Source of the DNA: Combretum micranthum
Lineage: Eukaryota; Streptophyta; Magnoliopsida; Myrtales; Combretaceae
Direction of reading: 5' to 3'
DNA: 64,000 nt
Assembly: GCA_024138025.1 (NCBI GenBank)
Contig: JAMXBD010000055.1
Span: 1,178,001 to 1,242,000, forward strand
Shown piece by piece: positions 11,507-25,669 of the stretch (within the stretch, counting starts at the first letter, position 1; the number at the start of each line of letters is the position of its first letter). The notes under the pieces were generated by a model that searched no databases, was not told the origin of the DNA, and saw only the letters and a list, made by a program, of their open reading frames with translations. The translations under genes and the position numbers were made by a program.

Positions 11507-14500
11507 TTTCAATTCATGTTCATGTTTCTACCTTCTTTTGCTTATTATATTATATTATATTACATTATATTTTTTTATATTATACCTTTCATGTGGGTAT
11601 CTTTTAAACTAGAGTACTAGTTACTTATTCTTTTAATAGAGATTTGATTCGTAGAGGTTATCGACATGGAGATGAGCGTAGGAAGATTGAATGAGTCTAA
11701 TGTCTTGTGTGTTTCGGATGAGTGGAGATAGACGTAGTGATAGGTTTGTTTGGATCTAGAATCAGGCCCGAATCATTGGTTTTCAGTTTCAAAATCGATG
11801 AAGCTGCAAATCGTAAGATTAAAAAAAATTCAAAAAAATTAAATTAAATAACTTTACTTCATTTAATTAAGAAAAAAATGAAAAATAAACTTTTAACTTG
11901 AAATAATATTGGACATAATAATAATTATTTATAGCTCATTAATTAAAATAAATTTTTAGTTTTACATTTATTTATATACGATCACTTGCACTTTTTAGGT
12001 GTCATGTTATCAATACGATACTATAAAATATTCAAGATACAAATAAGTCTCCAAAATGCAAAAATAAGTTTCATATTGATAAGAAAGAAAAGTCCACTTT
12101 AATAAGAAGCTAAACTCAACAACACATGATTTTTAATATATTTATTACTTATATTATTTATAAAACGCGTTAACTATTGTGAATATGAAATATATTTTTA
12201 TCAGTTCAAGTGAAAATAGTTTAAATATTTGTTTTTTAATTATAATTTTTTATAATTTTTTCTCCTTTTTTTCATTTTTTATTTTTCTATTTTTACGGCA
12301 TAATACCATAGAAACTACCAGGTCAAGTTGTTTTAGGGAGTGGAAACCCCCAAACATGGTAGAACCAACAGGTCCTTAGCTGGTTTAGACCTATCTTTTA
12401 ATGCCGCTTCTTGGTTTAGAAACGCGATGACAGGTCAAGTAAGTTTCTGGTTCGGAATCTACCCATGATGATGTCTAAATAAAGGATAAAATTAATGTGT
12501 TTTAAATAAGTCATAAAAACAATGCATTTTTTCTATAAAAATACTCATATGAAAAAAGTTTAAGTAATATTTATATGTACTAATCATTTTACAGGACGCA
12601 TCATATTTAATGAATGAGTGAATAGTTTTGATGTATTTTATATCTTACAATATCATATTCATTGGAATAGATTTTAGGAGGGTACGGAAGATCATACTGT
12701 GGATTCCGACTATAAATTTTCTAGATTTGAGATTTCTCATATAATAGGATATAAATAAAATGTCTCTATACAATATTCAAGATAGCCTTACAATTTTATT
12801 AAAATGTATTTAAACTTCCAAGTTCTACATAATGTGAGTTCCAGGATAGTCTAAAGATTTACAAAGTCGGCTCTAATTCCAAAATTTGGAAAATCTTTTC
12901 CTTGAGTAACTTATGAATATGACTTTTATATCATACCTATTGAGTAGTCACTCTTCCCTATTTGATACTTATAGTTAAAAGATGCAATAAAACTTTATAA
13001 TTCATTGACAAGATTGTTCATAAATTATTAACTACTAAATAGATATAATATGTGTTATATTAAATATTCTAGTGGTATATTATGATTGATATAAATTTGA
13101 CTGTTAGATAACTAATGGTAAATCTTATTTAAAAATATGATGGGATTATAGAATTTTTCAACCTTTAGTTCATCTTTGACCCCACATCTTTTTTTTTTTT
13201 TTTGGAAGTTATGCAATCTTCTTGTCATATAAGTGATAGGTATTAAGTAATAAGAATAATGATTCATACTATAGTTATAAGTTTAACTTTTAGATTTTTA
13301 CTTTGTGGTACTAGCCAATATGATAATGATATCAAAATAGTAGCAGATTCTTAATATGATTAGAATGGTAGTAGATTCCGGAGCTAAATCTTAGTACAAT
13401 TAGTGAATTTTTATTTTATTAATCATTTACTCGATGAGTTTTAGTTTAAGTTTCAATTCAAAAGTACAGAGGAGTATCAATAATAAAATAACTGTTGATT
13501 CTCTAAACAAAGAAAAAAGTCATTTTTATATTTATGTGTTAGATTTATATATATATTTTATAAAAAGCATACATAATTAAATAAAAATTATTAAAATTAT
13601 CTTATATTATAATAAATATCCCATTATATCATGATCACATTTCTCATTTATGATTATAACATGTTTTATTTCTACGTATGCTTTATTAGAAAATCATAGA
13701 CTTCATCTTGTCGGTTCGTCCTGTGGCCCCAATTAAAATCAATAGAACAATTCTCGTGACTTTTCAACACCATCTGACAACTAATAGGGTATATGATGAA
13801 ATTTTATCATATTTTATTTAAACAGAACATTGCATTTTTAAAATTTAAAGAAAGAGAAAAACAAAAAAAACTTGAACAATATAATTGTTGATTTCTGTTA
13901 TTTTCTTGGAGAATCAAACAATAATAATTAAATTCCACTGTCCGTTACCCAGCAAATTACACAGAATTAAACTATGTCCGCTGTATAATAAATAATTACA
14001 GTGATCATTAAATTAAATCGTTTTAGTTTAATGGTATCTTGTGGTTTGAATTTACTTAATGTACTGATTTTATATCAGTTTCTTAAGTACTTTACTTGGG
14101 TATTCAATTTAGTATTTTTAAATACCATTTAATATCTTAGACATTATTTATTTATTTTTTATTTGTCAACATCGATATTTATAAAAAATTTAGGACAAGG
14201 AAATAACAAAATCTAAAATACTAAAGAACTTAAAAAGGTAAATTCTTAATATATGAAATTGTTTAAAAAACCTTCATTACATATATTCTTAGGATGGAGT
14301 CTTAAGTTATTAATACCTGAAACTCTCTATTTTATATAATTGTATGGATTTTTTTTAATTATTTTTATGGATAAAGGATAATAAAGGTCACAGCATGGCT
14401 TCGGTTTCTAACATTTTGTAACTTCAGTCCGAGCGTTATTAAGATATTAATCATTAAATCAATTTGAATTTGTTAAAATCGTACTCGGCAATTATAATTG

Positions 14501-17500
14501 GTAGATACACGAGTAGTTTCTTAAAGGTTTTATTACATTATGGGAACAGTTATAATAACTGGTTTTCCTATAATATTTGCAATAAATGGATTTTTTTATA
14601 TGATTCCAATCTCTCAAGAAATTAATTACTATAATAACCTTTACATAAAAGTTATTACAATAATCTGAAAAAAATAAATTAAGCACAATACAGTGGTAAA
14701 ATTGTATCTTAAATATGTGAATTTTTCATTAACATGCGAGTTCTTTAAAATTGTTGCCAAACCAATCACATGTTCAACATGTGAGTTCTCAATAAGCTTA
14801 ATTTACATCTTTAAAATGCGATTTTGTAATGATAATTAATTTCACCTCCACTATGTTTTGAAAGTTATTTATGTATAGATTTGGATAGAAGTAGGCACAT
14901 GTGTATTATATGAATATCGTACTATAGTGACTTGTGAGGAGTGATACAATGACTTGTTAAGAGGGACTAGAGAGAGATAGAATAAGGAGGAGGAGTAGAT
15001 AATCTTAATTGTCTCAAATGTACTAGTAGTAATAAGTAAGTATTTGTTTCTTGAGATAAAAAATTTACAACATCTCAGTGTTTCTATCAATTTTTTTTTT
15101 TATTATTCAAATAAAATGACATTTGAGGTATTCATAGAGCTTGGACATTAACATCATTTATTGAATCTGCTTACAATTGACTGCCAAGATGGGTCATTTT
15201 TAGCACATGAGCATAATGGGAAAAGTTAGATGATGGACTAGATGATCAACATACCCAACTCTAAGCCTATCATGCCATATCCTTAATCATTCAAATAAGA
15301 ATTGAACTTTTTAAATCCTATCACTTGTCCAAGAGTCAAGTTAAAAAACAGTATTTATATAAATTAAAGTCCATTCACATTTTTTAAAAAAGTGGAAAAA
15401 CATGTGTTACACATCTTATTTATAAGTTTTTATCACTTTTATTGCAACAACAACACTATAAGTATTTTGATTAGTATTGATTTATGTTAAACGAGTATAT
15501 CTAATAGATTGAGATTTTATAATTAATTATTTTGAGTCATATTATCAAGTTTACAATTTATTGCTTCATGAGAAATATCTGTAAAACTTGTAATTAAATT
15601 TTATCCAAATATCTAGCAATAAATACGTGAAAATTTGAGAGGTTGTTAGGTAACTTATGAAGAAGAAATTATGTTAGAAAATAGAAAAAATTTCACAAGT
15701 TTTATGAGATAACTTACATTATATATATATATATAAGTGTTATAGAATATAAGTTTTAAGTGGTTCCAACATATTATATAGTAGGTTTCGATTTTAAATA
15801 TAAAAACATAGACACAGATATAAGATAAGGTATAAGTAGGGTAATAGGAGCTTGTGTTTTTATCCAACCCGTATTCGCACATCTTTATTCATTACATTTG
15901 AGATTTGAAAATATTTAATTTATTAACAAAAAATTTAAATATTGGCAAACACATTGATTAAAATTGAAAACCAACATTGAATGTAGTATAGATTTGGATA
16001 ATTGTAACCCCATCCGATGCCGAAAATAAAATGACCTCTGGTTTCCAGATACTTGTAGCCTAGTGTTACTATAATAGTGACTGTTTATACCTGGAGCATT
16101 TTGAGACCACCAGTTTCATTAATAATTAATGAGGCAACTTTAGTTTTTATAAAGTGTTTAAGAAATCAAGACCACACAACTAAACAAGTGAAAGCAGACA
16201 CTAGCAGATGTTTACTTTTGAAAAAGCTATCTAGACATAGGTCGCACTAAGCCTAAATATGATCATTCATTTTACCATTTTTTAATCAAAGTTATCTAAG
16301 AGTAATATATTTTGGTTTTCATAGAAAAATAGGACATTAGTTTTAATTAATTATATGTTGAAATAGATTCATAATTACATGATTTAAATTTTAATGTATA
16401 AATTTTTATTTGGAAAGCTATAATTAACTATATCCATATTAAATACAGAAAAAAGAAGGAGATTATGGTTTATATGAAATATTTAAAATTACGAGAAAAG
16501 GTTTGAACTCTCTCTCGTGAAAAAAAGAACACAAATAGAACAAAAGGTGATAGAGCAAGCTAGTTTGGTTGAACTTGAATTTGTTCTGGCTTCTTATATC
16601 TACCACGCAAATTAGGTTGGACCATCTTGAATTGGTTTTGACCTTTTGAATCTGCATAATTTTCAAAATGTTAAAGCTTGAAGAGGTCAATTCATTATTA
16701 AGAATCAAGATGAGTCTATGACTGATCTAATTCAAATCAAATGGGTACATATCAAATCTTAAAGGCTTTGACTAAGGGTTATATTCTTTGAAATTTATTC
16801 ACAATTATAAATATTATTTTTGTATTTTGCAAAGACTTTTACATGAACTTCTTTTTTTTTTTTTTTAAATCATTCTCTTATTTTCTCAACAACTACTAAA
16901 TATAAATACCTCACATTTAATACTTAATTTTTCGCTATTCAAACATTTAGATCTTCTTGTAGTAAATGCTTGTTTAAACTCTCATTGCACCCTTAGTAAG
17001 AGACCTAAATTCTCTAGAAAAGAATAAGTGTATGAAGTAATTAATTGGTACATTCATTAATCATATTTTCAGAAGGAATAAACAAAAGATTAATCCGGAT
17101 CATCCTGAATCTATCGAAAATATTCTAAGGCATCTGATATTAGTTAGCCTTCCTAACAATGCTACATCTTGCTTTTTTTTTTTCCCCTTTTCTTTTTTCT
17201 TTTTTTTTTTCAATCCTACATCATAGCAAAAAAAAAAAAAAAAAAAAAAAAGAAGCTTCTATGGTCTCATTAACGGAATTATCCAGTCAACAATCTAATC
17301 ATTAAAATAAATATATTAATTGAAATATTAATTATTTTAGTGATTCGATTGTGATTGGATATGATATGAGTTGTTGAATAGTGACAGAATTGGTTTGGTC
17401 AAAATTAATGACAAGAATACAGAATTTCGCACAAACTACTAGTGAAACCATCTTATAACATGCATTTAAATGTCTTTTTTTTTTTCTTTTGCTTTTTTCT

Positions 17501-18629
17501 TAAATAAAAATATTTTTGCAATCCATATTCACAGAATCACATTTAAATTAATATCAATTTTAAATGTAAATTATAGTAAGTATAACAAACATGAATATGA
17601 AACATAAAGCATAATAAGAAGATATATAGCAAATATAAATCATAATGCTAGTTTAAATTGGGGATTCGCGGCCTAGCTATTTTTGACCTAAGATAATAGG
17701 TCATAAGTCAGGAAGAAATTATTGAAAATTTCACTTTATTTCTCAAATTATATTATATGTATTAGAGATATTATGCATGTTAAATTCTTAGCACTACATA
17801 CATTGAGAAATTATAAGGTATTTAGAACTTTGAACCCTTAATATGTAAAGGACAGGTTTCTAAACACGATTTTATATAGATAAGAGATCTATCCTATAAT
17901 ACTCCGCTCTTGGTTTCAAATCCTAAGAACTTGGAATGGAGCTACTATAGGTATTTATTGTCCATTCTGAAATTTACTTAACCATACAAGGTTTTACAAA
18001 TTTAATAGTGTAAAATCCCTTGCTCACCCTTAAATATTAAATATAATGTTTTTTTTTTTTAATTTCTACGAGGATCAAATCAAATTAGTTCATATCCATG
18101 ATATCTTCACAATTTAAAAATAATTTTGGAGTTTCCGTTTCACATAAATAATTGAAAATCGAGCTACTTATTAAAATATTCAATACCCTTTCCGCGTGTT
18201 TGGGACTGGCATTTTCTCATGGTCGCATCTAATTATTATATTCTTGAAAAGACTATACAAAAAAAAAAAAAAAGAAATTCACAGATTAAACTATGGACTT
18301 AGCATTGGGTTCGTTGGCAAAATAATTTTTTTTTATGAATGATATGGTCATGATTGAATATGTATTATTTAAGTTAGCGTCGGTTCGTGAAAGTGATATC
18401 CGACAAGTGAAGCCACGCCATGTGTATGGTCGATTTGCTTCGACAAATTTTATATTTATGGATTACGAAGGTTTTTTTTTTATATATATTTTTATGAGGT
18501 CACTTCAAAAATGTCGACCATTAATAGCATTGATAATGTTGTTTTTCCATTTTGGTCGTGGTCAAGTTTAGAAATTCCTAGTTTGCATCTTAACTTGGAT
18601 TCGACGTTTGACCAATGCAAACCATTTCG

Positions 18630-18900
18630 TCTAATTAATGTAAATTCACTGTTCAATTGAGCTCGATTGAATAGAAATATTAGCCGAATTTTATTCGAGC
18701 TTAGATATTAAAAATATTTTAAGTAAAATTCCTTTTTTTTTAAAATAAAATTTAGTATAACCAAACTTAATTGAGTTGAGCTTGAGTGTGTGCAATGTTA
18801 TAATGAGTTAAACTCACATTTACTATTTTGAATCCGATCGAACTTAAGTCGAGCTCAAGCTTAAGTTTAAATTCAATACAATTCTTTATAAGCCTGATTG
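18630..18900. repeat. Degenerate 'gagctcgag'-type repeat remnant
   Basis: Scattered 'gagctcgattga', 'cgagctta', 'gagttgagcttgag' and 'gtcgagctcaagc' words resemble the subterminal words of the hAT-like element at 29177-29851. No ends or target duplication are visible. It may be an eroded copy. Confidence 0.3.
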
Positions 18901-20829
18901 AATATTACAGCATGTAGATCTTGTTAAAATTTTTGAAACTTGCTATTGCAAGATAGGCATAAAGGGACACAAAGTTCACAAAATGATTCGACCCAAACTT
19001 AGAATCATTTGGTTATGGATCATTTTTTTTTCTTTTGGCAGGAACCATAACCACATGGAAGTTTCAATCGAATTTTATACCTAACGATCCACGGTTTTAG
19101 TACTTAATTCGTACACCGGCCCACATATATATAGCTTTGAAACTTCACTTTAACTTACATAAATTTTTTAAAAAAATTTAAAATAATTAAACTTTACATT
19201 TAGAAAAAGGAAAATTTGAATAAAAGAACCATTTCAACTCATATTTTGAAGAGTTCTCAATGATGTGCTTTTATTTATATATAACTATATCCAACTTAAG
19301 TTATGACAATAGTAATGTAAAACAAAACTCTAAATGTTATAAAGAAGCTAAAAAAATAAAAACTAGTCTCACACAAAACTTTGCATAAAAATTAAACTAG
19401 ATATACTTTAGAAGTATATTTATTTTTGTTCGTTCGTAATAACATAGTAAATGTGGCAAAGAAGAAGACCACCACTCATATTAAATATGTGGTAGCTACA
19501 ATCAATCTTCTGAATAAAATAAGCTAGTTTGTAAGTATCTCACTGAACCCCTTTTTTGGTTTGGATTGAGGAATTTAGTGCTCCCTTGCTCTTAAATGGC
19601 TTATACTATGTTTCATATCACCTAGAATTCTCTACTAACTTTTGCATTAGAGTGCTTGTATCTTTGTTGCCTTTAGCGTCACTTAGTTTATGTTTACTAC
19701 TTGTATGGCAGCCGATACAACTTAGCGAAGACCAATTAGGTTTGGTGCAAAATTTAGCAGACGAGAATTATAAGCCAACAAAACTCTAAAGCATTTCCTA
19801 TTTCATTTCTTTCATTGTGAATGCCACTTTTATATAGACAATGTTATTATCTAAACTCATGAAGGTATATTTTCTTCATGATGAATAGAATGTTATAGAA
19901 ACATTGGTGAGTTATTGAAAATTGACCTTTGACCTTAATAATCTAATATCATAATAAGAAATTTACAAGCTTAATTAGGTATCATATTCTTTATAGGCTA
20001 TTCATGATAGAGATTTTAATGTGTCATAAGATAGATTTCAGTTTAAAAATAAGAGAATTAGTATCTATAGATAGGATGCGAGTAGCCCTTATATTCTACA
20101 CTCTATACATACTTACCTTTAGTCCCACAGCCTTTTTCCAATTGAAAACTATGGAAAGTTAATCGAGAAATTTTAAATGGCGAAAATCTTTATAGAGAAT
20201 AAAATGACTTAGTTGGAGAAGTAGGAGCTTGTGGTGGTTTCATTTTCATATGTGATGAATCTGGTTTGTTATGCATTCTAGTATATTGTATGATGAAGAT
20301 TCAATTGACTTGATATAACTTCAGCAATTGAAAGAGCGTTAACACATTAAATATAGATAACTTTAAAACATGTAGAAATAGAAATGGACTTTTACTGGCT
20401 GTTAATTGTATTTATAGGAGGTTAGAAATTGAGTGGATGTCTTTCATTGAGTGCAGAAAATTATTTAGTTAAAAGAACAAGCATAATAAGCCTAAGCTAT
20501 TGCATATTTATTGAATCAAATAGGGTTGCAAATTATTTAACTAGGGTTAATTGTCATATTCGAAACTCAAACTTTACTAATTTATATAATTAATCACTTA
20601 AAGTTTAAAAGTGTTAATTCGCTAACTATAAACTTTTCAAGTTCACTTATAACACCTGGATGTTGTATTAAATTATAAAATACATAAAGTTCATATAGCT
20701 AATTGCAAATTTTGATAAAGTTTAAATAGTATAGAGGGCTAACTTGGTTATATTAAAATATTTGGATTTGCCTATTGGGCTAAGTAACAAGGCTTAAAGA
20801 GTCAAATCTATACTTTGGGATGACTTATG

Positions 20830-21370
20830 AGAGATTTGGCATGGTGGACTTGAAGTAAAGATCGTTGGACCGGCATGTCTGCTCTTGACCTTTCTCAAAA
20901 AGCTCGTGTAGTTAAAGAGGCTATCCATAGGCTTAAATTCAAAATGAGCCCATGGACAGATCCATCAGAAGAAAGACTCATCCGAGCTGTCGACACACCT
21001 TGCAATCCGATAGATGCTATTAATAATCAAACTCTGTAAATGCCTCAGGAGTTCTCCTCATTGGATAAGATTTTAGATATTTAGAGAAACACTATCGTGT
21101 TGTCGGATTGTAATCACAGAGATCAAACAAGAATCAGAACGAAGAACACATCGCCTCTCTCCAAGAACTGGGGTTGATGCTGTATAGCTTCTTCACCTGT
21201 TACGTGTGCATTCGAGCTATCTGAGATTGTTTGCTCCTTCTCTCTGTCATCTCTCCAAAAGTCATCCTTACATATCATTATGTACTATTGCCAAGTCACT
21301 CTTTTGAAGCCACGTGTAGCACTGGCTAAGCATTGCACACACGTGATCACTACATCTGGTCCAATCATCT
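20830..21370 (+). other. GC-richer island with a 54-codon open frame, function unknown
   Basis: This stretch is visibly less AT-rich than its surroundings. From an ATG at 20875 to a stop ending at 21039 it encodes 54 residues with ordinary amino-acid composition (begins MSALDLSQKARVVKEAI; includes SPWTDPSEERLIRAVD). I do not recognise the family. The open frame upstream is closed by a TGA eight codons before the ATG. It may be a captured gene fragment or part of a decayed transposon. Its translation is not typical of reverse transcriptase or of a transposase I know. Confidence 0.2.
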
Positions 21371-22168
21371 AAATAGTTAATTAGATAAATCGGTAAAGTT
21401 TAGATAACAAATTGATACTTTTAAATTTTATATAATTAAGTATAAAAATAGGCAAGTAATAAATTTAGAACGCCTAGCTCAATATTTTGTATTTCCAATT
21501 TCATTACTCCTGATAGCTTCTCTGGAGTGTTGATCTTACTAGGTTTAACATAAACTCATATGACTCATGTATGCTTAAAGTATGCAAAAATAAATCTGAA
21601 AAACATGTCTTCATACATTATCAATAAAAAAAAAAACTTTATCAAGAACTGACGAGATGTGACCAACAGGCAAGAGCTATCTTCTTGGAGTTGTCATGCT
21701 ATTAATACATGCTAAAACAAGTCTTAAAAACGTGTATTAAGGCAATGAAGTTCAAGGGGATAACAGGCAAGAAGTATGTTCTTGCAGTTCAAATTCTATT
21801 ATTTTGAATAGTTTTATGTGGTTATTCAAATATTATGCACATGTATTGTTACTAATCATTGAACGAAGGCGTATCTTTAATAATACAATTGACCTATAAT
21901 GTTTTCATATTCGTCATTCTTAATGAGCTAAGTAAACTTAAAATTTTTAAATGCCGATTATACATTTTTCAGAGCAAACAGTATATTCTTAGTCTTTATA
22001 TGCGTATTGACATGTAGTTTATATCTTAAGGACTCAAAAAAATTCGTAATACATGAGGTTTTTTTTTTTTCTTTCTCCTTTCCTTTTCTTCCCTCTTTCC
22101 TCTCTTTATTACATGTATGGTGATTTGGAAGAAAAAGCCATTACATAGTGAATAATGATAAAGTTCTA

Positions 22169-22552
22169 GAGTAAATTACACTAGAAGTTTCAACGTTTGG
22201 AGATAATTTCATTTAATGTCCTAACATTTAGAAAAGTTTAAAAGAGATATCAACATTTAAAAAAGTGTCTTATGAGTTTTAATTAAATATTTCTCTTATT
22301 AATATGTGTTAATGGAGACCTTAGAAGATGGATTTTTTGTGTTTTAATTAAATATTTTTCTATTGACATGTTAATGAAAACATCAATTGACCCACTTCCA
22401 AACTTTGGGACCTCTTTTTTAACCATTAAAAAATATTGAGATCTCAATTGACTTACTTTTTAAACGTTGGAATCTTTTTTGTACTATTCGAAACTTTGAT
22501 ATTCAAATGAACTAACCCTAAACGTTGTTGGAACCTACAAGTGTAATTTACC
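22169..22552. mobile_element. Foldback MITE, family B copy 2 (TA-flanked)
   Basis: The ends 'gagtaaattacactagaagt' and, reverse-complemented, 'ggtaaattacacttgtaggt' form inverted repeats that extend far into the element with 'tcatttaatgtcctaacattt'-like internal repeats. TA lies at 22167-22168 and 22553-22554. At 384 bp it is nearly the length of the copies at 10514-10892 and 32893-33263. There is no coding capacity. Confidence 0.75.
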
Positions 22553-23366
22553 TAAAGTTATATGAAGTTTGAGGCATTTTCTATAAGGTGGCACATTTAA
22601 GTGATTTTCATTCATGAACTTTCCTATAAATTGTTAGACCGAGAAAGAGAACTCAACCTATTTTGGCTCCGAGATTACTACGTAAGAGTATTTTTATACA
22701 ACCAGTAATAGATCATGTGTTCTTTAGTGAATACATCATATCAAATAGATTGTAATAACCATTCAATTATTAAAGTTATTAAGTATTTTTTGTGCTTGGT
22801 ACGATGGTAGCTATTCAGACTAGGCAAATCATGGATGGGATGTTTGTCACTGTTGAGGAACCACAATTTGAGATGAAATGACCGGTGATTTTAGAAAGTG
22901 AATTGCAAATTATGAGAAGATGGGTTATTGATATGACTAACTACCATGAGCTAGTGTTTCTAAGAGAAATTATGAATGGGTCACACTACTTCAATGGGAC
23001 ACGACCATGAATAATTACCATGACTGGTTTCTTAGAGGAAAACTAGAGATTGATTCCGATATGAGATGAATAACTCCAATCAATGATAGGATTAGATAAC
23101 CCTCACATTTAAATGTTTGGTGTTAGCATTGGAATATATTTCTTGTTGGTGATGGGATCAGATGACTCTCATTTTATTTATATTTAGTGTCAATGTTAAA
23201 CTAGATCTCCTAGCATTTATATTACGATATGGGATATAAAGTTATCTAAACCTTAGGACACTAAGGTGAATGTGCTTGTTCACACATTTAAATAAATAAT
23301 TAAATGAAGTTTGATTTTTGATTATTACTTGTGCATTAGTGTATGGTCTACACATATGCATAAGAT

Positions 23367-23572
23367 ATGTCATGATTTTGTGTTAATTATAAAACATCTC
23401 TATAATGGTTTTTGTCGCTTACCAATGTTTAGATTTGACACATCAGATGTTGATGATGTTTAGTATATCATGTCATGGTTTTGTGTTAATTGTAAAACAT
23501 TTATATAATGGGTTTTGTTGTTTACCAATGTTTAGATTTGAGATATCATGTGTTGATGATCTTTTATAATAT
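23367..23572. repeat. 103-bp tandem duplication
   Basis: Two adjacent copies start at 'atgtcatg(a/g)ttttgtgttaat' (23367 and 23470) and run through 'accaatgtttagatttga' and 'gttgatgat'. They differ at scattered sites, so the duplication is not very recent. Confidence 0.8.
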
Positions 23573-24540
23573 CGATTTCCACGACAATCTCGATTATGAC
23601 TTGTATATTGCAAGAGTAAGATTGATGACAATGTTCTGATGATTATGAAGAGCGGACGATTTCATTTGGTTTGGAGGATTTATTTCATTTTTATATTTTT
23701 GAGGTTCTTGATGATAATGATTAGATTAGAATTTCCCTTTTTATATGAAAAGATATGCATAACTACACTTTGTGGACAAAATTCACTTGGATGAATATAG
23801 TATTAGAGATATATAACTAAATATGACTATAAATATTAGGTTTTGCTTACTTGTGTAATTAAACATGGTACGAGACTAGGCTGTGATACCATCTTTAAAA
23901 TAAGGATAAGACTAACGAAATTTTTATTTATAATGGAACACTCAACCATAAAGTTACTCATAATTTCTTGCTCCATCCATTGGCACAAAACATTAGAGTA
24001 TGCCAAAGCCAACATTATTACTTGTATTTATTGACATACATCCTATATGCAATAAATTATAGACATAACATGACCTATAATATAACACTATCATTTGTAG
24101 TATAGCATGTTGCTAACTAATACTAACTTTGAAAATCGCCCTTACGTTCTCATTATATCTCAATTTCTAAGCGGTAATTTACTTGAGGTTAGAAAAGCTA
24201 ACTCCTCAATTCAAAGTAGAAGACAAAATAAAAGCAAAAGCATCATAATACGATACCATCACACATTTTTAAATTAAAACAACATTAATCAAGATCTTAA
24301 TTACATTGGTTTTTCCAATGATATTAAGCACTTTATTATCTTTCAATCTCACACTACAATATAAAATGCAATGCATAAGATATGCAGATGTAGTCATTGC
24401 AGGGATATCTCCAATTAGCCATTGTGACTCTTTAAGTATTGATCAATATCTCTCATAATGCCTCAACCACTACCTTAGTGTTTATTTATCTCCGTCTTAA
24501 TTGCTTAGCAAAATGTTGCTTTAAAATCTATGTATCTTTC

Positions 24541-24720
24541 ATAAGTTGCATTTTTACCACAAAGGCATGCTTGTGCATATTCACCTCATTGGAGCAAAGG
24601 CGCACCCTATTAACTAGCATAAAGGCACAACCATGCATATTTACCTCAAAAGCATGTTATAGTATTTACACCAAGAATGCACCCTCATGTGTATTGACCA
24701 TTATTTGAAGGCATGCTCAT
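24541..24720. repeat. Degenerate minisatellite-like repeats of about 25-35 bp
   Basis: At least five imperfect units share the pattern 'gcatatttacctcaaaggcatgc' or its variants ('tgtgcatattcacctca', 'atgcatatttacctcaaaag', 'gtatttacaccaagaatgca'). The open frame through it (24439-24708) merely translates the repeat and is not a credible gene. Confidence 0.5.
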
Positions 24721-24732
24721 TTATTCTCATTG

Positions 24733-24889
24733 AATACCATTTATCATCATCATTCCATCATACTCTTAAATACATTTGTTACGCTTAGACATAGATCCTA
24801 TTTACTTAAATGAATACCGATTCCACCATAATCTTAAATCAAGTTGTTCACGCTTAGACATAGGTCTATTATTTAAATGAATGCCAATG
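24733..24889. repeat. Imperfect tandem duplication (about 80 and 67 bp)
   Basis: Two adjacent segments each start 'tgaatacc', contain 'acgcttagacatag' and end near 'atttaaatgaat'. Internal indels account for the length difference. Confidence 0.6.
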
Positions 24890-25370
24890 CAAGGGTTGAT
24901 AATCTATCTTAGTATCAGTATGAAACGTGTATATGACAATATACTAATATAAACCCTGTAATATCTGAATCATATGATAAACATATAATTACACGTACTC
25001 ACTAATAAATCATAACACAACCTTAGATGAACAAAATCTGCACTTGCTCCACACACTTACGGATACTAGTATGCTTAAATACCCATTTAGAATCACCCTA
25101 ATCAACAACATAACCAACAACCAATACTTAAATTCAGTAATACAACTATATCAAATATCCTTATGATAGTCACATAAGTGGTTATACAATGTTTATCAAA
25201 TAACAAGTGTATGGCCTGCAACTTTGGACCACAACATACCGCAATACAATAAAGAGGAGGTATTCACCTAGCTAATGACTATCCACTACTAAGCATCCTC
25301 GGTTTGACCAATCATATATTGGAACTATATTGCTACAAACCAATTTTCAAAATATGTAAATGTTGTAAAT

Positions 25371-25466
25371 AGTATTGTAGCCTAATGACATCCTTTTAGT
25401 ATCTCAAGTGAAAGGTCTTAGTTCGAATCTCCTTTCTCCGTTGTAATGACAAAAAAAAAAAAAAAA
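25371..25466 (+). mobile_element. tRNA-derived SINE with poly(A) tail
   Basis: An RNA polymerase III A-box-like 'tagcctaatgac' (25378-25389) is followed at normal spacing by a B-box-like 'agttcgaatct' (25420-25430), then a short body and a run of about 16 A residues ending near 25466. 'tagtatctcaagtgaaaggt' between the boxes is typical of plant SINEs as I know them. No clear target duplication was found. It is not a functional tRNA because the acceptor and anticodon stems do not form. Confidence 0.7.
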
Positions 25467-25669
25467 TACACACATTATATATGAACTACTTTTTTCATTA
25501 TTTATTTAATCTATAATCTTCTAGTGGTCATATTTTCTTCGTTTTTTTATTGTCTTTCATAAATAAGAATTATCATACGAACCCAAGTGGTTCCATGGAA
25601 AGCCACTGTAATTTGACAGAGACATTTATAGGTATGTACTTTCAAATTTATTTATTAAAAAATATCAAA

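Noticed and set aside
17172..17255. T-rich run followed by a long A run as a retroposon
   Set aside because: It is a simple self-complementary homopolymer region; the flanking 'ctacatc' similarity is too short and imperfect to claim a target duplication.
18335..18571. 78-codon plus-strand frame in the desert
   Set aside because: No recognisable family, no supporting exon, and partly homopolymer-driven.
20444..20457. miR397-like 'tcattgagtgcaga'
   Set aside because: Only the first 13 bases agree with the mature miRNA as I remember it, and no complementary arm forms a hairpin nearby.
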